Shown here: in pieces, positions 48,277 to 57,255 of the stretch
How positions within the stretch are numbered: the stretch's first letter is position 1
How the letters are laid out: every line of letters starts with the position of its first letter
NCBI RefSeq assembly: GCF_003595175.1
Contig: NZ_CP032419.1
Span: 3,844,001-3,908,000, forward strand
Direction: 5' to 3'
Origin: Pseudomonas cavernae
GTDB taxonomy: Bacteria > Pseudomonadota > Gammaproteobacteria > Pseudomonadales > Pseudomonadaceae
Length of the DNA: 64,000 nucleotides
Translations under genes and position numbers: made by a program
Notes under the pieces: generated by a model
What the model saw: the letters and a program-made list of their open reading frames with translations, nothing else
Told to the model about the DNA's origin: nothing
The model's database searches: none

Positions 48277-49461
48277 TTACTGACGCTGGTACAGGGTGAC
48301 GACGCAGGCGCCGCCCAGGCCCAGGTTGTGTTGCAGGGCGAAGCGCGCGCCCTCGACCTGGGTGGCGGCGGCGGTGCCGCGCAGTTGGCGGGTCAGCTCG
48401 AAGCACTGCGCCAGGCCGGTGGCGCCCAGCGGGTGGCCCTTGGACAGCAGGCCGCCGGACGGGTTGGTGACTACGCGACCGCCGTAGGTGTTGTCGCCGT
48501 CGAGGATGAACTTCTCGGCGGTGCCTTCCGGGGTCAGCATCAGGCCTTCGTAAGTGATCAGCTCGTTGGCGGTGAAGCAGTCGTGCAGCTCGACCACCTG
48601 GATGTCCTGCGGGCCGACCCCGGCCTGCTCGAACACGCTGACGGCGGCGTTGCGGGTCATGTCGTAGCCGACCACCTTGCGCATGTCGCCTTCGTCGAAG
48701 GTGCTGTTGCGGTCGGTGGTCATCGATTGACCGGCGATCACCACGTCGGTATTCAGGCCGTGTTTCTTGGCGAAAGCCTCGGAGCAGACGATCGCGGCGG
48801 CCGCGCCGCAGGTCGGCGGGCAGCACTGCAGGCGGGTCAGCGGGTCGAAGATCATCGGCGAGGCCATGACTTCCTCGACACTGACGACGTTGCGGAACAC
48901 CGCCAGCGGGTTGCGCGCGGCGTGCTGGCTGGCCTTGGCGCGAATCTTCGCGAAGATTTCACGGCTGATGCCGTATTCCTGCATGTAGGCACGACCAGCA
49001 CCACCGAAGAACTGCGCGGCACGCGGGGCCTGCTCGTCGAAGCCCTGGACCTGGACCATGGTCTTGGCGAAGCGGTCCATCGGGCCGGTGCGGTCGGTCC
49101 AGGCGCCTTTCAGCGCGCCCGGCTGCATCTGCTCGAAGCCCAGCGCGATGGCGCAGTCGATGGCGCCGCTTTCTACCGCCTGGCGGGCGAGGAACAGCGC
49201 GGTGGAGCCGGTGGAGCAGTTGTTGTTGACGTTGATCACCGGGATGCCGGTGAGGCCGACGCCGTAGACCGCCGCCTGGCCGCAGGTGGAGTCGCCGTAG
49301 ACGTAGCCGACGTAAGCCTGCTGCACCAGCGCATAGTCGATACCGGCATCGGCCAGTGCGGCCTTGGCGGCATTGGCACCCATGACGTGGTATTCGTCAC
49401 TCTGGCCTGGTTTGGTGAACTGGATCATGCCGACGCCGGCGACCACAACTTTATTGCTCAT
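48277..49461 (-). CDS. SCPx-type thiolase (lipid-transfer protein family)
   Basis: 394 residues from the ATG at 49461 (GGAGA upstream). The thiolase nucleophile is present in NNNCSTGSTAL near residue 92, with His in ELHDCFTANE and SKGHPLGATG, unlike the paralogue at 36304. It should perform thiolysis of a branched or sterol-type 3-ketoacyl-CoA, releasing acetyl- or propionyl-CoA. It is second in the operon after the acyl-CoA synthetase. Confidence 0.87.
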   Translation of the reverse strand: MSNKVVVAGVGMIQFTKPGQSDEYHVMGANAAKAALADAGIDYALVQQAYVGYVYGDSTCGQAAVYGVGLTGIPVINVNNNCSTGSTALFLARQAVESGAIDCAIALGFEQMQPGALKGAWTDRTGPMDRFAKTMVQVQGFDEQAPRAAQFFGGAGRAYMQEYGISREIFAKIRAKASQHAARNPLAVFRNVVSVEEVMASPMIFDPLTRLQCCPPTCGAAAAIVCSEAFAKKHGLNTDVVIAGQSMTTDRNSTFDEGDMRKVVGYDMTRNAAVSVFEQAGVGPQDIQVVELHDCFTANELITYEGLMLTPEGTAEKFILDGDNTYGGRVVTNPSGGLLSKGHPLGATGLAQCFELTRQLRGTAAATQVEGARFALQHNLGLGGACVVTLYQRQ

Positions 49462-49495
49462 AATTTTCTCCGAGTGATGGATGGTCACCGCACTG

Positions 49496-51052
49496 TCAGT
49501 TGACGGCCCGGGCCTTGTCTTTCCAATAAGGTTCGCGCAGGTCGCGCTTGAGCACCTTGCCGGCGCCGGACAGCGGCAGCGCGGTGGTGAAGGTCACCGA
49601 TTTCGGGCATTTGTAGCCGGCGATGTGCTGCCGGCAGTGCTCGATGATGCCCGCCTCGGCGGCTTCGCAGCCGGGTTTGAGGACTACCACAGCATGCACC
49701 GCCTCGCCCCACTTGTCGCTGGGGATGCCGATCACCGCGCAGGCGGCCACCGCCGGATGGCCGGCCACCGCGCTCTCGACTTCCGCCGAATACACGTTCT
49801 CGCCGCCGGTGACGATCATGTCCTTGATCCGGTCGACGATGAACAGATAACCGTCCTCGTCCATGTAGGCGCCATCGCCGGTGTGCATCCAGCCACCGCG
49901 CAGGGCCTCGGCGGTCTCCTCCGGGCGGTTCCAGTAGCCGAGCATGACGTTGGAGCCACGCACGACGACCTCACCGACCGTGCCGCGCGGCACCTCATTG
50001 TCGTTCTCGTCGACCACCCGCACGGCAATGCCCTGCAACGGCCGACCGGCCGAGCGCAGGAGACCGTTGGCGATGCCTTCGCGACTGTGGTTGCCCGGAC
50101 CGTTGCGGGAGATAGCCGGGGAGGTTTCGGTCATCCCGTAGCCATGCATGAACTCGACCCCCGGCAGCAGCTCCAAGGCACGCTCCAGCACCGGCGCGGC
50201 GATTGGCGAGGCGCCATAGGTCAGGCGCTTGAAGCTGCTGAGGTCGTACTTGGCGAAATCCGGATGCTGGATCATCGCCTGCAGCATGGTCGGCACCAGC
50301 AGAGTGTCCGTCACCCGCTCGCGCTCGATGGTCTGCAGCACATCGATCACGTCGAACATCGGCACGAATACATGCGGATTACCGGCCACCACCTGGGCGA
50401 CCAGGCTCGACATGCAGGCGGTGTGAAACATCGGCGCGACATGCAGTGCGATGCAGTTCTTCTGCAGCGGATGGTCCGCCAGGCTCATGATCGCCGAGGA
50501 CCACAGGTTCAGGTGCGACTGCATTACGCCCTTGGGTCGTCCGGTGGTACCGCCGGTGTACATGATGCCGGCCAGGTCCTGGCCGCCACGGAAGGCGTCG
50601 TCGACCGGCGCGTGCTCGCGGATCAGGTGCTCGTAGGAGAGCATGCCCGCCGGCGCCACGCCGTCACCGACATGCACCAGCAGCGGACGCACCTTGGCGG
50701 TGGAGGCGATGCCTTCGGCCATGGGCAGGAAGTTGTCGTCGACCAGCAGGATGCGGGTGTCGCAGTCGTCCAGCGAATAGACGATCTCCGGCACGCTCCA
50801 ACGAATGTTGACCGGGTTGATCACCCCGCCGCCCCACCAGGTGCCGAGCATGTACTCGAGGAAGCGGTCGGAGTTCAGGCCGAGCATGCCGACCCGATCA
50901 CCCGGCTGCATGCCGAGCCCCTGCAGGGCGCCGGCCAGACGCGACACGCGCTCACCCAGCTCCCGATAAGTGTGCCGGCGCCCACGGAACACGGTCGCCA
51001 GCGCATCGGGGTTCTGCTGCTGCATGCGATGCAGCCCTTGAGTCAGGTACAT
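49496..51052 (-). CDS. AMP-forming acyl-CoA synthetase
   Basis: 518 residues, ANL superfamily: P-loop YTGGTTGRPKGVMQSH near residue 171, YGMTETSP near 300, the hinge region TGDGAYMDEDGYLFIVDRIKDMI near 390 and the C-terminal catalytic Lys in SGAGKVLKRDL. It activates the acid substrate with ATP and CoA, the entry step to the operon. First gene of the 15-gene unit, with a 650-bp control region upstream. Confidence 0.92.
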   Translation of the reverse strand: MYLTQGLHRMQQQNPDALATVFRGRRHTYRELGERVSRLAGALQGLGMQPGDRVGMLGLNSDRFLEYMLGTWWGGGVINPVNIRWSVPEIVYSLDDCDTRILLVDDNFLPMAEGIASTAKVRPLLVHVGDGVAPAGMLSYEHLIREHAPVDDAFRGGQDLAGIMYTGGTTGRPKGVMQSHLNLWSSAIMSLADHPLQKNCIALHVAPMFHTACMSSLVAQVVAGNPHVFVPMFDVIDVLQTIERERVTDTLLVPTMLQAMIQHPDFAKYDLSSFKRLTYGASPIAAPVLERALELLPGVEFMHGYGMTETSPAISRNGPGNHSREGIANGLLRSAGRPLQGIAVRVVDENDNEVPRGTVGEVVVRGSNVMLGYWNRPEETAEALRGGWMHTGDGAYMDEDGYLFIVDRIKDMIVTGGENVYSAEVESAVAGHPAVAACAVIGIPSDKWGEAVHAVVVLKPGCEAAEAGIIEHCRQHIAGYKCPKSVTFTTALPLSGAGKVLKRDLREPYWKDKARAVN

Positions 51053-51154
51053 GGTCGGCCTCTGGGGATGGAGTGTTGTTATGCCGACAGATTAGAAAGG
51101 CCGCTCCGGACTGGCGTCGGTCGAAGGGATGAACCTGACTGCGATCCAGCCGTG

Positions 51155-51166
51155 GTCCAAACGGAC
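51155..51166 (-). promoter_or_regulatory. Putative operator GTCC-N4-GGAC upstream of the catabolic operon
   Basis: GTCCGTTTGGAC on the minus strand, about 103 bp before the synthetase start. It differs by one base from the 8085-8102 site, 43 kb away in the left island. Confidence 0.4.
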
Positions 51167-51238
51167 TACTGCCGAGCAGCACTTGCCTGGGGCCGAGCGC
51201 CGGCCGCAGCCTGGCCTCGCCCGCCGCGGATTGCAGGC

Positions 51239-51348
51239 AAAAAAAGAGGCCACCAGATGACTGGTGGCCTCGATAGAGGTAATCGTTGCTACTGACTCGT
51301 CCCAGGCGTTTTGGGGACCACAGACGAGTCGAGATGATCCATTACCTG
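51239..51348 (-). ncRNA. Candidate small RNA or leader with rho-independent terminator
   Basis: About 110 nt follow the promoter at 51355-51400. On the minus strand the sequence holds an outer stem AGGTAAT/ATTACCT, an inner stem GACTCGTC/GACGAGTC, and ends with an 11-bp terminator hairpin GAGGCCACCAG/CTGGTGGCCTC (51246-51271) followed by seven T. No ORF is apparent. It could be a free-standing sRNA or an attenuated leader of the operon beginning at 51052. Confidence 0.5.
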
Positions 51349-51354
51349 AGCGGT

Positions 51355-51400
51355 ATTATGGAAAATGGGGAATCGTTCGCCATCGGCCGTTCGAACCATT
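51355..51400 (-). promoter_or_regulatory. Activator-type promoter A (box plus -10)
   Basis: On the minus strand a 23-bp box at 51378-51400, centred on GTTCGAAC, lies upstream of a -10 hexamer CATAAT (51355-51360). The hexamer ATGGCG at 51378-51383, 17 bp from the -10, is a poor -35, as expected for an activator-dependent promoter. The same box with identical spacing occurs at 55972-56017. Confidence 0.6.
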
Positions 51401-51700
51401 TTCGCCGCCAATCCCCCCATTTGACCGCCAGGGCCGGCCAGCGGCGCGGCCTGCACCTCCTATTGCGCCGCCCCGCATGATTCGAAAGAACTACTCCCTC
51501 GCACGCCGGGGCATGGCAAGATAGGTGCACGCAAATAAAGTTGCGCCACGGCGCAGCAGATACCGGTCGACTCTAGGAGCGCCCATGCCTGCACCCAGCG
51601 CGCGGATAGTCGCCTTCACCCACGCCCCATACGCCCGCCGGAAGAGCGCCATGCCCAGACTTCCGGCGTTCAATGCCCCTCCAATGCCGCAACCCCTGCC

Positions 51701-54463
51701 ATGAAAGAACCGATCATGCACAGTTCGCCGAGCCCGTCGGGTTTCTCCTCCGCTGAATCGATCTCGCGCATCCTGCCGGCCAAGCTGGCTCCGCCGATGT
51801 CCGCGCCCAGCCATCTGCAGCGGCAGAAGCTGCTCGACCTGATGATCGAGACCGGTCCGGCGCGGCTGGTGCTGATCCGCGCCGCCGCCGGCTTCGGCAA
51901 GAGCACCCTGATGCAGCAGTACTACGCCCACTGCCTGGCCACGGGGCGCGCCGCCATCTGGTTCAACCTGGATGTCGCCGACAACGACCTGCAGCGCTTC
52001 GTCAAGCACCTCAACGCCGGCTTCGACCGTCTGAGCGAAGGCCAGCAGGCGCCCCAGCCGGTGCACCCAGAACAGCACAGCCTGTCCGAGCTGAGCCTCG
52101 ACCTGCTGGATCGCATCGCCGCCACGGAAACCCCGTTCTCGCTGCTGCTCGACGAGTTCGAGGTGATCCAGAATCCGCAACTGCTCGACTTCGTCCGGCA
52201 GCTGGTGGAAAACCTGCCACCCAATGGGCGCCTGGTAATCACCTCGCGTAGCGCCCCGGACATCGGCCTGGGCCGCATCCGTGCCCGCGGCCAACTGGTG
52301 GAAATCGGCCCCAGCGCGCTGCGCTTCTCGCTCGACGAGGCCACCCGCTTCATCCGTGAAAAGCATGCGCTGCAGCTGCGCGACAACGAGATCGCCACCC
52401 TGCACCGCTGCACCGAGGGCTGGGCGGCGGCGATCTTCCTCGCCACCCTGTCGCTGCACGACCGCAGCGACCACGCCGCCTTCGTGTCCTCGTTCTCCGG
52501 CTCCAACCTGGAGCTGGCCGAGTACCTGGCCGAGGACATCCTCGCCCGGCAGAGCGAGGAATGCCGCTTGTTCCTGATGGAAACCAGCGTACTCAGCCAG
52601 TTCTGCGCGCCGCTGTGCGACGCCGTCACCGGTCGCCAGGACAGTCAGGCGATGATCGAGTACCTGGAGAAGGCCAACCTGTTCCTCTTCCCCCTGGACA
52701 ACGACCGCAGCTGGTTCCGCTATCACAGCCTGTTCGCCAGCTTCCTCAGCGACGCGCTGAACCGCCAGCACCCCGGTCGCGCCCAGCACCTGCACCGCGC
52801 CGCCGCGAGCTGGTACCTGTCGGTCGACCGCCCGGTGCCGGCCATCGAAGCCCTGCTGCGCGCCGGGGCCAGCGCCGAAGCGGCGGTGCAGATCGCCGCC
52901 CATGTCGACGAACTGAAGGATGCCGGACGCGCGCGCCTGCTGCTGCGCTGGCTGGACCAAATCCCCTCGGCGGAGCTCGACGCGCATCCCAAACTGCTGG
53001 TCGCCTACGCCTGGACCCTGGTCCTGAGCCGCCGCTTCCAGGACGCTGTGCCGATCCTGCATCGCCTGGAGGCCTACGAAACCGACGGCGAACGTCAGGG
53101 CTATGCGCTGGAAGCGGAAACCGTGCGCTGCCTGTTGCTGGTGATGACCGAGCGGGTCGAGGAATGCTGCGCGGCCGGCCTCAAGCAGCTCGATCGCCTG
53201 CCACCGGACGAGCTGTTCCAGTACGGCGTGGTCACCAACTCGCTGGCCTTCTCGATGATTTCCACCAGCCGCTACGACGAGGCCCGCAGCCTGCTGTCGC
53301 GCGCCCTGCAGCGCCCGGCCTACCGGCGCTCGGCGTATATGCGCGGGCTGGCCGGCAGCATGGAGGGCATCATCGACCTGGTCCAAGGCCGCCTGGGCAA
53401 TGCCCTGGCTCGCCTGCAGACCGCCGCCGAGCGCCACTGGAACGACACCGCCGGCGAGACCCTGGGCGGCCGACCGACCATAGTGGTGATCCTCTCCCAG
53501 GCGCTGTACGAAGCCGACGAGCTGGGCGAAACCGAGCAGGCGCTGCTCGACATCCTGCCCTATGCCCGGGACAACAGTACCCCCGATCAGTTGATCGTCA
53601 GCCATGTGCTGCTGGCGCGCCTGGCCCTCCTGCGCGGCGACCGGGACCAGTGGCTGCGTTACCTCGCCGAACTGGAGCAACTCGGCCAGCAGGTCGGCTC
53701 GTCACGGGTGGTCTGCACCTCCTGGCTGGAGCGCGCCCGCGTTGCCACCCTGGAGGGCCGCCTGGACGCCGCCGAGCAGGCCCTGCGCTCGGCCGAGCTG
53801 ATGAGCGACTGGGCACGCCCCGGCCTGACCCTGTATGCCAGCGACGTCGACCTGCCCTCGATCGTGCGCTGGCGTCTGCGCATCGCCCAGGGCGACTGCG
53901 CCGAACCGGCCGCGGCCCTGGCGGAGGCGATAGTCGCCGCGCAAGGCAGCCAGCACCATCGCCGGGCGCTGAAGCTGCGCCTGCTGCGGGCCATGGCCCT
54001 GGCCGGCCTACACCAGGACGGCGCCGCCTTCGAGGAACTGACCCTGGCCTTGCGCTTTGCCAGCCACGAAGGCTTCCTGCGCACCTTCCTCGACGAAGGC
54101 GCGCCGATGGCCGCACTACTCAAGCGCTGGGCCGCCGCCCATCAGGGCAAGCACCAGCCGAGCGGTATCGACGCGCAGTTCCTCGCCACCCTGCTCGAAC
54201 GCATTGGCAGCGACCGCGCGGCGGCCAGCACCGCGGCACCCGGCCCCGGTAGCCATGGCGAGCCGCTGGAAGCGCTGACCGCGCGGGAGATCCAGGTGAT
54301 CAGGTTGCTGGCCGAAGGGCACCGCAACCGGGTGATTGCCGAGAAAATGTTCCTCTCCGAGTTCACGGTGAAGTCGCACCTGCGCAACATCAACGCCAAA
54401 CTCGGCGCCCAGGGCCGCACCGAGGCGGTGGCGATCGCACGCAGCCGTGGGTTGATCGATTGA
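51701..54463 (+). CDS. MalT/AlkS-type LAL transcriptional regulator
   Basis: Up to 920 residues; the ATG at 51701 is assumed, with 51716 also possible. Walker A RAAAGFGKST lies near residue 60, followed by an STAND-type ATPase domain, a long TPR-like helical region, and a C-terminal LuxR HTH (LTAREIQVIRLLAEGHRNRV, then FTVKSHLRNINAKLG) to residue 920. LAL proteins are ligand- and ATP-dependent activators. It is divergent from the 15-gene operon and between two copies of a conserved promoter box, so it is the best candidate to bind them. Confidence 0.88.
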   Translation: MKEPIMHSSPSPSGFSSAESISRILPAKLAPPMSAPSHLQRQKLLDLMIETGPARLVLIRAAAGFGKSTLMQQYYAHCLATGRAAIWFNLDVADNDLQRFVKHLNAGFDRLSEGQQAPQPVHPEQHSLSELSLDLLDRIAATETPFSLLLDEFEVIQNPQLLDFVRQLVENLPPNGRLVITSRSAPDIGLGRIRARGQLVEIGPSALRFSLDEATRFIREKHALQLRDNEIATLHRCTEGWAAAIFLATLSLHDRSDHAAFVSSFSGSNLELAEYLAEDILARQSEECRLFLMETSVLSQFCAPLCDAVTGRQDSQAMIEYLEKANLFLFPLDNDRSWFRYHSLFASFLSDALNRQHPGRAQHLHRAAASWYLSVDRPVPAIEALLRAGASAEAAVQIAAHVDELKDAGRARLLLRWLDQIPSAELDAHPKLLVAYAWTLVLSRRFQDAVPILHRLEAYETDGERQGYALEAETVRCLLLVMTERVEECCAAGLKQLDRLPPDELFQYGVVTNSLAFSMISTSRYDEARSLLSRALQRPAYRRSAYMRGLAGSMEGIIDLVQGRLGNALARLQTAAERHWNDTAGETLGGRPTIVVILSQALYEADELGETEQALLDILPYARDNSTPDQLIVSHVLLARLALLRGDRDQWLRYLAELEQLGQQVGSSRVVCTSWLERARVATLEGRLDAAEQALRSAELMSDWARPGLTLYASDVDLPSIVRWRLRIAQGDCAEPAAALAEAIVAAQGSQHHRRALKLRLLRAMALAGLHQDGAAFEELTLALRFASHEGFLRTFLDEGAPMAALLKRWAAAHQGKHQPSGIDAQFLATLLERIGSDRAAASTAAPGPGSHGEPLEALTAREIQVIRLLAEGHRNRVIAEKMFLSEFTVKSHLRNINAKLGAQGRTEAVAIARSRGLID

Positions 54464-54536
54464 GGTTGAGACAGTGACCGGCGTTAGGATTGCGCGCCGC
54501 CCTTCAGCGAACCGCCAGACAACTGGAGCTCAAAAA

Positions 54537-54574
54537 AATCCGGCCATGCCCTTGCAAGCATGGCCGGATTTTTT
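54537..54574 (+). terminator. Rho-independent terminator
   Basis: Stem AATCCGGCCATGC/GCATGGCCGGATT with an 8-base loop, A-tract before and T-tract after, 74 bp downstream of the LAL regulator stop. It could work in both directions. Confidence 0.88.
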
Positions 54575-54588
54575 ATGCCGGCAATCTA

Positions 54589-54755
54589 GAACCAGTTCAC
54601 GATCTTTTCCACAGACGGCGGAGTTGCTGCTCTTGCCCCCCTCCCTGGCTTCATAAAAGAAAGCCGGGAGAGGGCTGGGGAGAGGGCTGAGTTGGCTGAC
54701 TGACCCCCTCTCCCCCGCCCCCTAGAGGGGCTCTTCCGAGATCGTAGACCGGTTC
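54589..54755. mobile_element. Fold-back element at the racemase stop codon
   Basis: Terminal repeats GAACCAGTTCACGATCTT and, on the complement, GAACCGGTCTACGATCTC resemble those of the 140-bp elements. The interior contains CTCTCCC/GGGAGAG-type repeats instead of the TTTACGAG hairpin. The next three bases, TTA at 54756-54758, are the racemase stop codon. Confidence 0.6.
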
Positions 54756-55886
54756 TTAGGCGATCGCGCCGGCCTCGCGCAGGGTGGCGATTTCCGCCTC
54801 GCCCAGGCCCAGTTGCTGCAGCACTTCCACCGTATGTTCGCCGGTCTTCGGCACCGCGCCGGCCTCGGCCGGGGTGCGGCTCAGCCGCGGCGCCGGCGCC
54901 GGATGCACCACGCCGCCGGTCTCGATGAAAATGTTGCGCGCCTGCATGTGCGGGTGCTGCAGCGCCTCGCTGAAGTCCAGTACCGGCGCGATGCAGGCGT
55001 CGCTGCCTTCCAGCAACTCACTCCATTCGTCGCGGGTGCGGGTGAGGAACAGCGCCTCCAGCTTCTCGTGCATCGCCGGCCAATCCTGGCGGTTCCACTG
55101 CGCGGCGAAGAGCGGGTCGTCGATCTCGCACAGCTCGAGGAACAGCTTGTAGAACTGCGGCTCGATCGGCCCCATGGAGATGAACTTGCCATCGGCGCAG
55201 GTATAGCAGCGGTAGAACGGCGCGCCGCCGTCGAGCATGTTGTCGGCGCGCTGTGGCGACCACTTGCCACGCGCCAGGCTGTCGAAATAGGTGCTGGCCA
55301 GTAGCGCGGCGCCGTCACAGATCGCCGCGTCGACCACCTGACCCTTGCCGGACTTCTGCGCCTCGAGCACCGCGCAGACGATGCCGAAGGCCAGCATCAT
55401 CGCGCCGCCGCCGAGGTCGCCGACCAGGTGCAGCGGCGGAGTCGGCGCACGGTCGCGGGAGCCCATGGCGTTCAGCGCGCCGGTCAGGCCGATGTAGTTG
55501 AGGTCGTGGCCGGCGGCCGGCGCCAACGGGCCGCTCTGTCCCCAGCCGGTCATGCGCCCGTAGACCAGGCGCGGGTTGCGCGCCTGGCAGACATCCGGAC
55601 CGAGGCCGAGACGCTCCATGACGCCGGGACGGTTGCCCTCGATCAGCACGTCGGCATCGTCGATCAGGCGCAGCAGCAGTTCGGTGACGCCCGGCTTCTT
55701 CATGTCGATGGCGATGGTGCGCCGGCCGCGGTCGACCACCGTGCCGCCACCACCGAGCGCGCCCGGCACCAGGCGATCGACCCGCGTCACCTCGGCGCCC
55801 ATGTCCGCCAGCATCATGGCGCAGAACGGTCCCGGCCCGATGCCGGCGATCTCCACAACCTTAAGTCCCTGCAAGGGTCCGGCCAT
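54756..55886 (-). CDS. Alpha-methylacyl-CoA racemase (CaiB/BaiF family III)
   Basis: 376 residues from the ATG at 55886; a GTG one codon earlier is possible. AMACR signature segments are present: [19 protein letters not shown] with the catalytic His, and [12 protein letters not shown] with the catalytic Asp, plus [11 protein letters not shown] near the expected Glu. The enzyme interconverts 2R/2S methyl-branched acyl-CoAs, needed before a stereospecific acyl-CoA dehydrogenase acts on sterol or isoprenoid side chains. It fits the catabolic operon better than the itaconate genes beside it. A family-III CoA-transferase is the alternative. Confidence 0.8.
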   Translation of the reverse strand: MAGPLQGLKVVEIAGIGPGPFCAMMLADMGAEVTRVDRLVPGALGGGGTVVDRGRRTIAIDMKKPGVTELLLRLIDDADVLIEGNRPGVMERLGLGPDVCQARNPRLVYGRMTGWGQSGPLAPAAGHDLNYIGLTGALNAMGSRDRAPTPPLHLVGDLGGGAMMLAFGIVCAVLEAQKSGKGQVVDAAICDGAALLASTYFDSLARGKWSPQRADNMLDGGAPFYRCYTCADGKFISMGPIEPQFYKLFLELCEIDDPLFAAQWNRQDWPAMHEKLEALFLTRTRDEWSELLEGSDACIAPVLDFSEALQHPHMQARNIFIETGGVVHPAPAPRLSRTPAEAGAVPKTGEHTVEVLQQLGLGEAEIATLREAGAIA

Positions 55887-55971
55887 CACTCACTCTCCTA
55901 CCTAATGGATTGGAAACGTTGCGGCCGCGCGCAGCCTTGGGGGCAGCTCGCGGCCGGACAGATTGAGGGAA

Positions 55972-56017
55972 ATTATGAAAAGCGGATGCGCAGGCGCCAT
56001 CGGTCGTTCGAACCATT
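55972..56017 (-). promoter_or_regulatory. Activator-type promoter B upstream of the racemase
   Basis: Box at 55995-56017 with core GTTCGAAC (56006-56013), then 17 bp to a minus-strand CATAAT (55972-55977), about 86 bp upstream of the racemase start. The box matches promoter A at 22 of 23 positions without gaps and has the same spacing to the -10. Confidence 0.6.
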
Positions 56018-56091
56018 CCGCCGGCGGGGTCGCGACGCCTCAAGCGGTCATGGCGACGCCGCGGCGCATGGCGCTCCACGGCGACAGCGGC

Positions 56092-56907
56092 TTATTCGCC
56101 GGCCGCCGCCAGCAGACGGCGGGCGCGCCCGAGTACCGGGGCATCGACCATCTGGCCGTCGATCTTGAAGGCCGCCGCCCCAGTGGCTGCGCCTGCGACC
56201 ACACGGCGCGCCCAGGCCAGTTCCTCGGCGCTCGGCGCCAGCGCGGCATGCACCACCGCGACCTGCTTGGGATGGATGCACAGCGCCCCGACCAGGCCCA
56301 TGTCGCGGCCGCGGCGGATGGTGGCGGCCAACCCCGGCTCGTCGTCGAAGGCGGGGTAGACGGTGTCCAGCGGCGGCTGCAGGTCGTTGACCCGCGAATG
56401 CAGCAGCAGGGCGAAACGGGTCTGGTCGTAGATGACGCTCGCCGCTTCGCTGCCACTGCTCAAGCCGAGGTCGAGGCCGAGATCGAGGCCTCCATAGGTG
56501 AGGCGCTGCACGCCTTCGCAGGCGGCGATCTCGCCCAGCGCCAGCAGGCCGGCGGCGCTTTCGATCAGCGGCCAGACCGGCTTGCCAGTCGCCGCCGCAT
56601 CGCGCACCTCGACCGCACTCTCGGCCTTGGGCAACAGCAAACCGACCACGCCGGCCTGCTCGCGGCAGAACGCCAGATCAGCGGCATGCTCGCCATGCTC
56701 GGCGGCGTTGACCCGCACCCAGACGCGCACGTCCGGGTTGGCGGCGAGAAAGGCGGCCAGGTTGAGGCGCGCCTGGGCCTTGAGGTCGGCCTCGACGGCG
56801 TCCTCGAAATCGACGATGACCGCGTCGGCACCGACCGCCAGGGCCTTGGCGAAACGCTCAGGACGGCTACCAGGGACGAACAGCGCCGAGCGGATGTAGA
56901 GAGTCAT
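56092..56907 (-). CDS. ccl: Citramalyl-CoA lyase (CitE-like)
   Basis: A 271-residue HpcH/HpaI/CitE barrel: RSALFVPGSRPERFAKAL near residue 6, VIVDFEDAVEADLK near 29 with metal-ligand acidic residues, VWVRVNA with the substrate Arg, LPKAESA, and PLIESAAGLL. It splits (S)-citramalyl-CoA to pyruvate and acetyl-CoA, the last step of itaconate degradation. Assignment rests on gene order with Ict and Ich homologues as in P. aeruginosa PA0878-PA0883. Two repeat elements separate it from ict. Confidence 0.85.
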   Translation of the reverse strand: MTLYIRSALFVPGSRPERFAKALAVGADAVIVDFEDAVEADLKAQARLNLAAFLAANPDVRVWVRVNAAEHGEHAADLAFCREQAGVVGLLLPKAESAVEVRDAAATGKPVWPLIESAAGLLALGEIAACEGVQRLTYGGLDLGLDLGLSSGSEAASVIYDQTRFALLLHSRVNDLQPPLDTVYPAFDDEPGLAATIRRGRDMGLVGALCIHPKQVAVVHAALAPSAEELAWARRVVAGAATGAAAFKIDGQMVDAPVLGRARRLLAAAGE

Positions 56908-56938
56908 GGGGCTTCCTTAGTAGTTCGACGGACCGATA

Positions 56939-57103
56939 GAACCTGTTCAATGTCTCGTGAGCCCAGCACCTGTCATTGCCCAGAGGTGGAAAATGCTTCG
57001 CAGTTTTCCACCCTACGCGAACGTTCAGACTTTGTAGGGTGAATAACGCTTTGCTTATCCACCATTACGCCGACACAGAGCGGTCGTGACCTTGAACAGG
57101 CTC
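56939..57103. mobile_element. Fold-back element between ccl and ict (first of a tandem pair)
   Basis: Termini GAACCTGTTCAATGTCTCG and, on the complement, GAGCCTGTTCAAGG. It shares about 77 bp of core with the element at 16442-16601 (one base change, a GTGGATAAC/GTGAATAAC difference). It is joined to the next element by a single TTA (57104-57106). Confidence 0.6.
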
Positions 57104-57106
57104 TTA

Positions 57107-57255
57107 GGGCCTGCTCATTAGCGGTCCAAGGACAAGAGGTGGAATCGCCTTCTCCCTTTTGGGGAGAGGGCTAGCAAGGGAAGGATGATCGACCCTCTCC
57201 CCTACCCCTCTCCGCTAAATGGGAGAAGGGAGATTCCGAAACCAGGAACAGGCGC
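57107..57255. mobile_element. Fold-back element at the ict stop codon (second of a tandem pair)
   Basis: Termini GGGCCTGCTC and, on the complement, GCGCCTGTTCC. The interior has CTCTCCC-type palindromes like those at 19147-19172 and in 54589-54755. The following TCA (57256-57258) is the ict stop codon. Confidence 0.5.

Noticed and set aside
51342..51530. Minus-strand ORF of 62 codons upstream of the candidate sRNA
   Set aside because: No RBS, no domain, Arg-rich composition, and it overlaps the conserved promoter box.
51491..53680. Minus-strand ORF of 729 codons opposite the LAL regulator
   Set aside because: The plus strand has Walker A and the LuxR HTH in one frame; the opposite frame is compositional noise.
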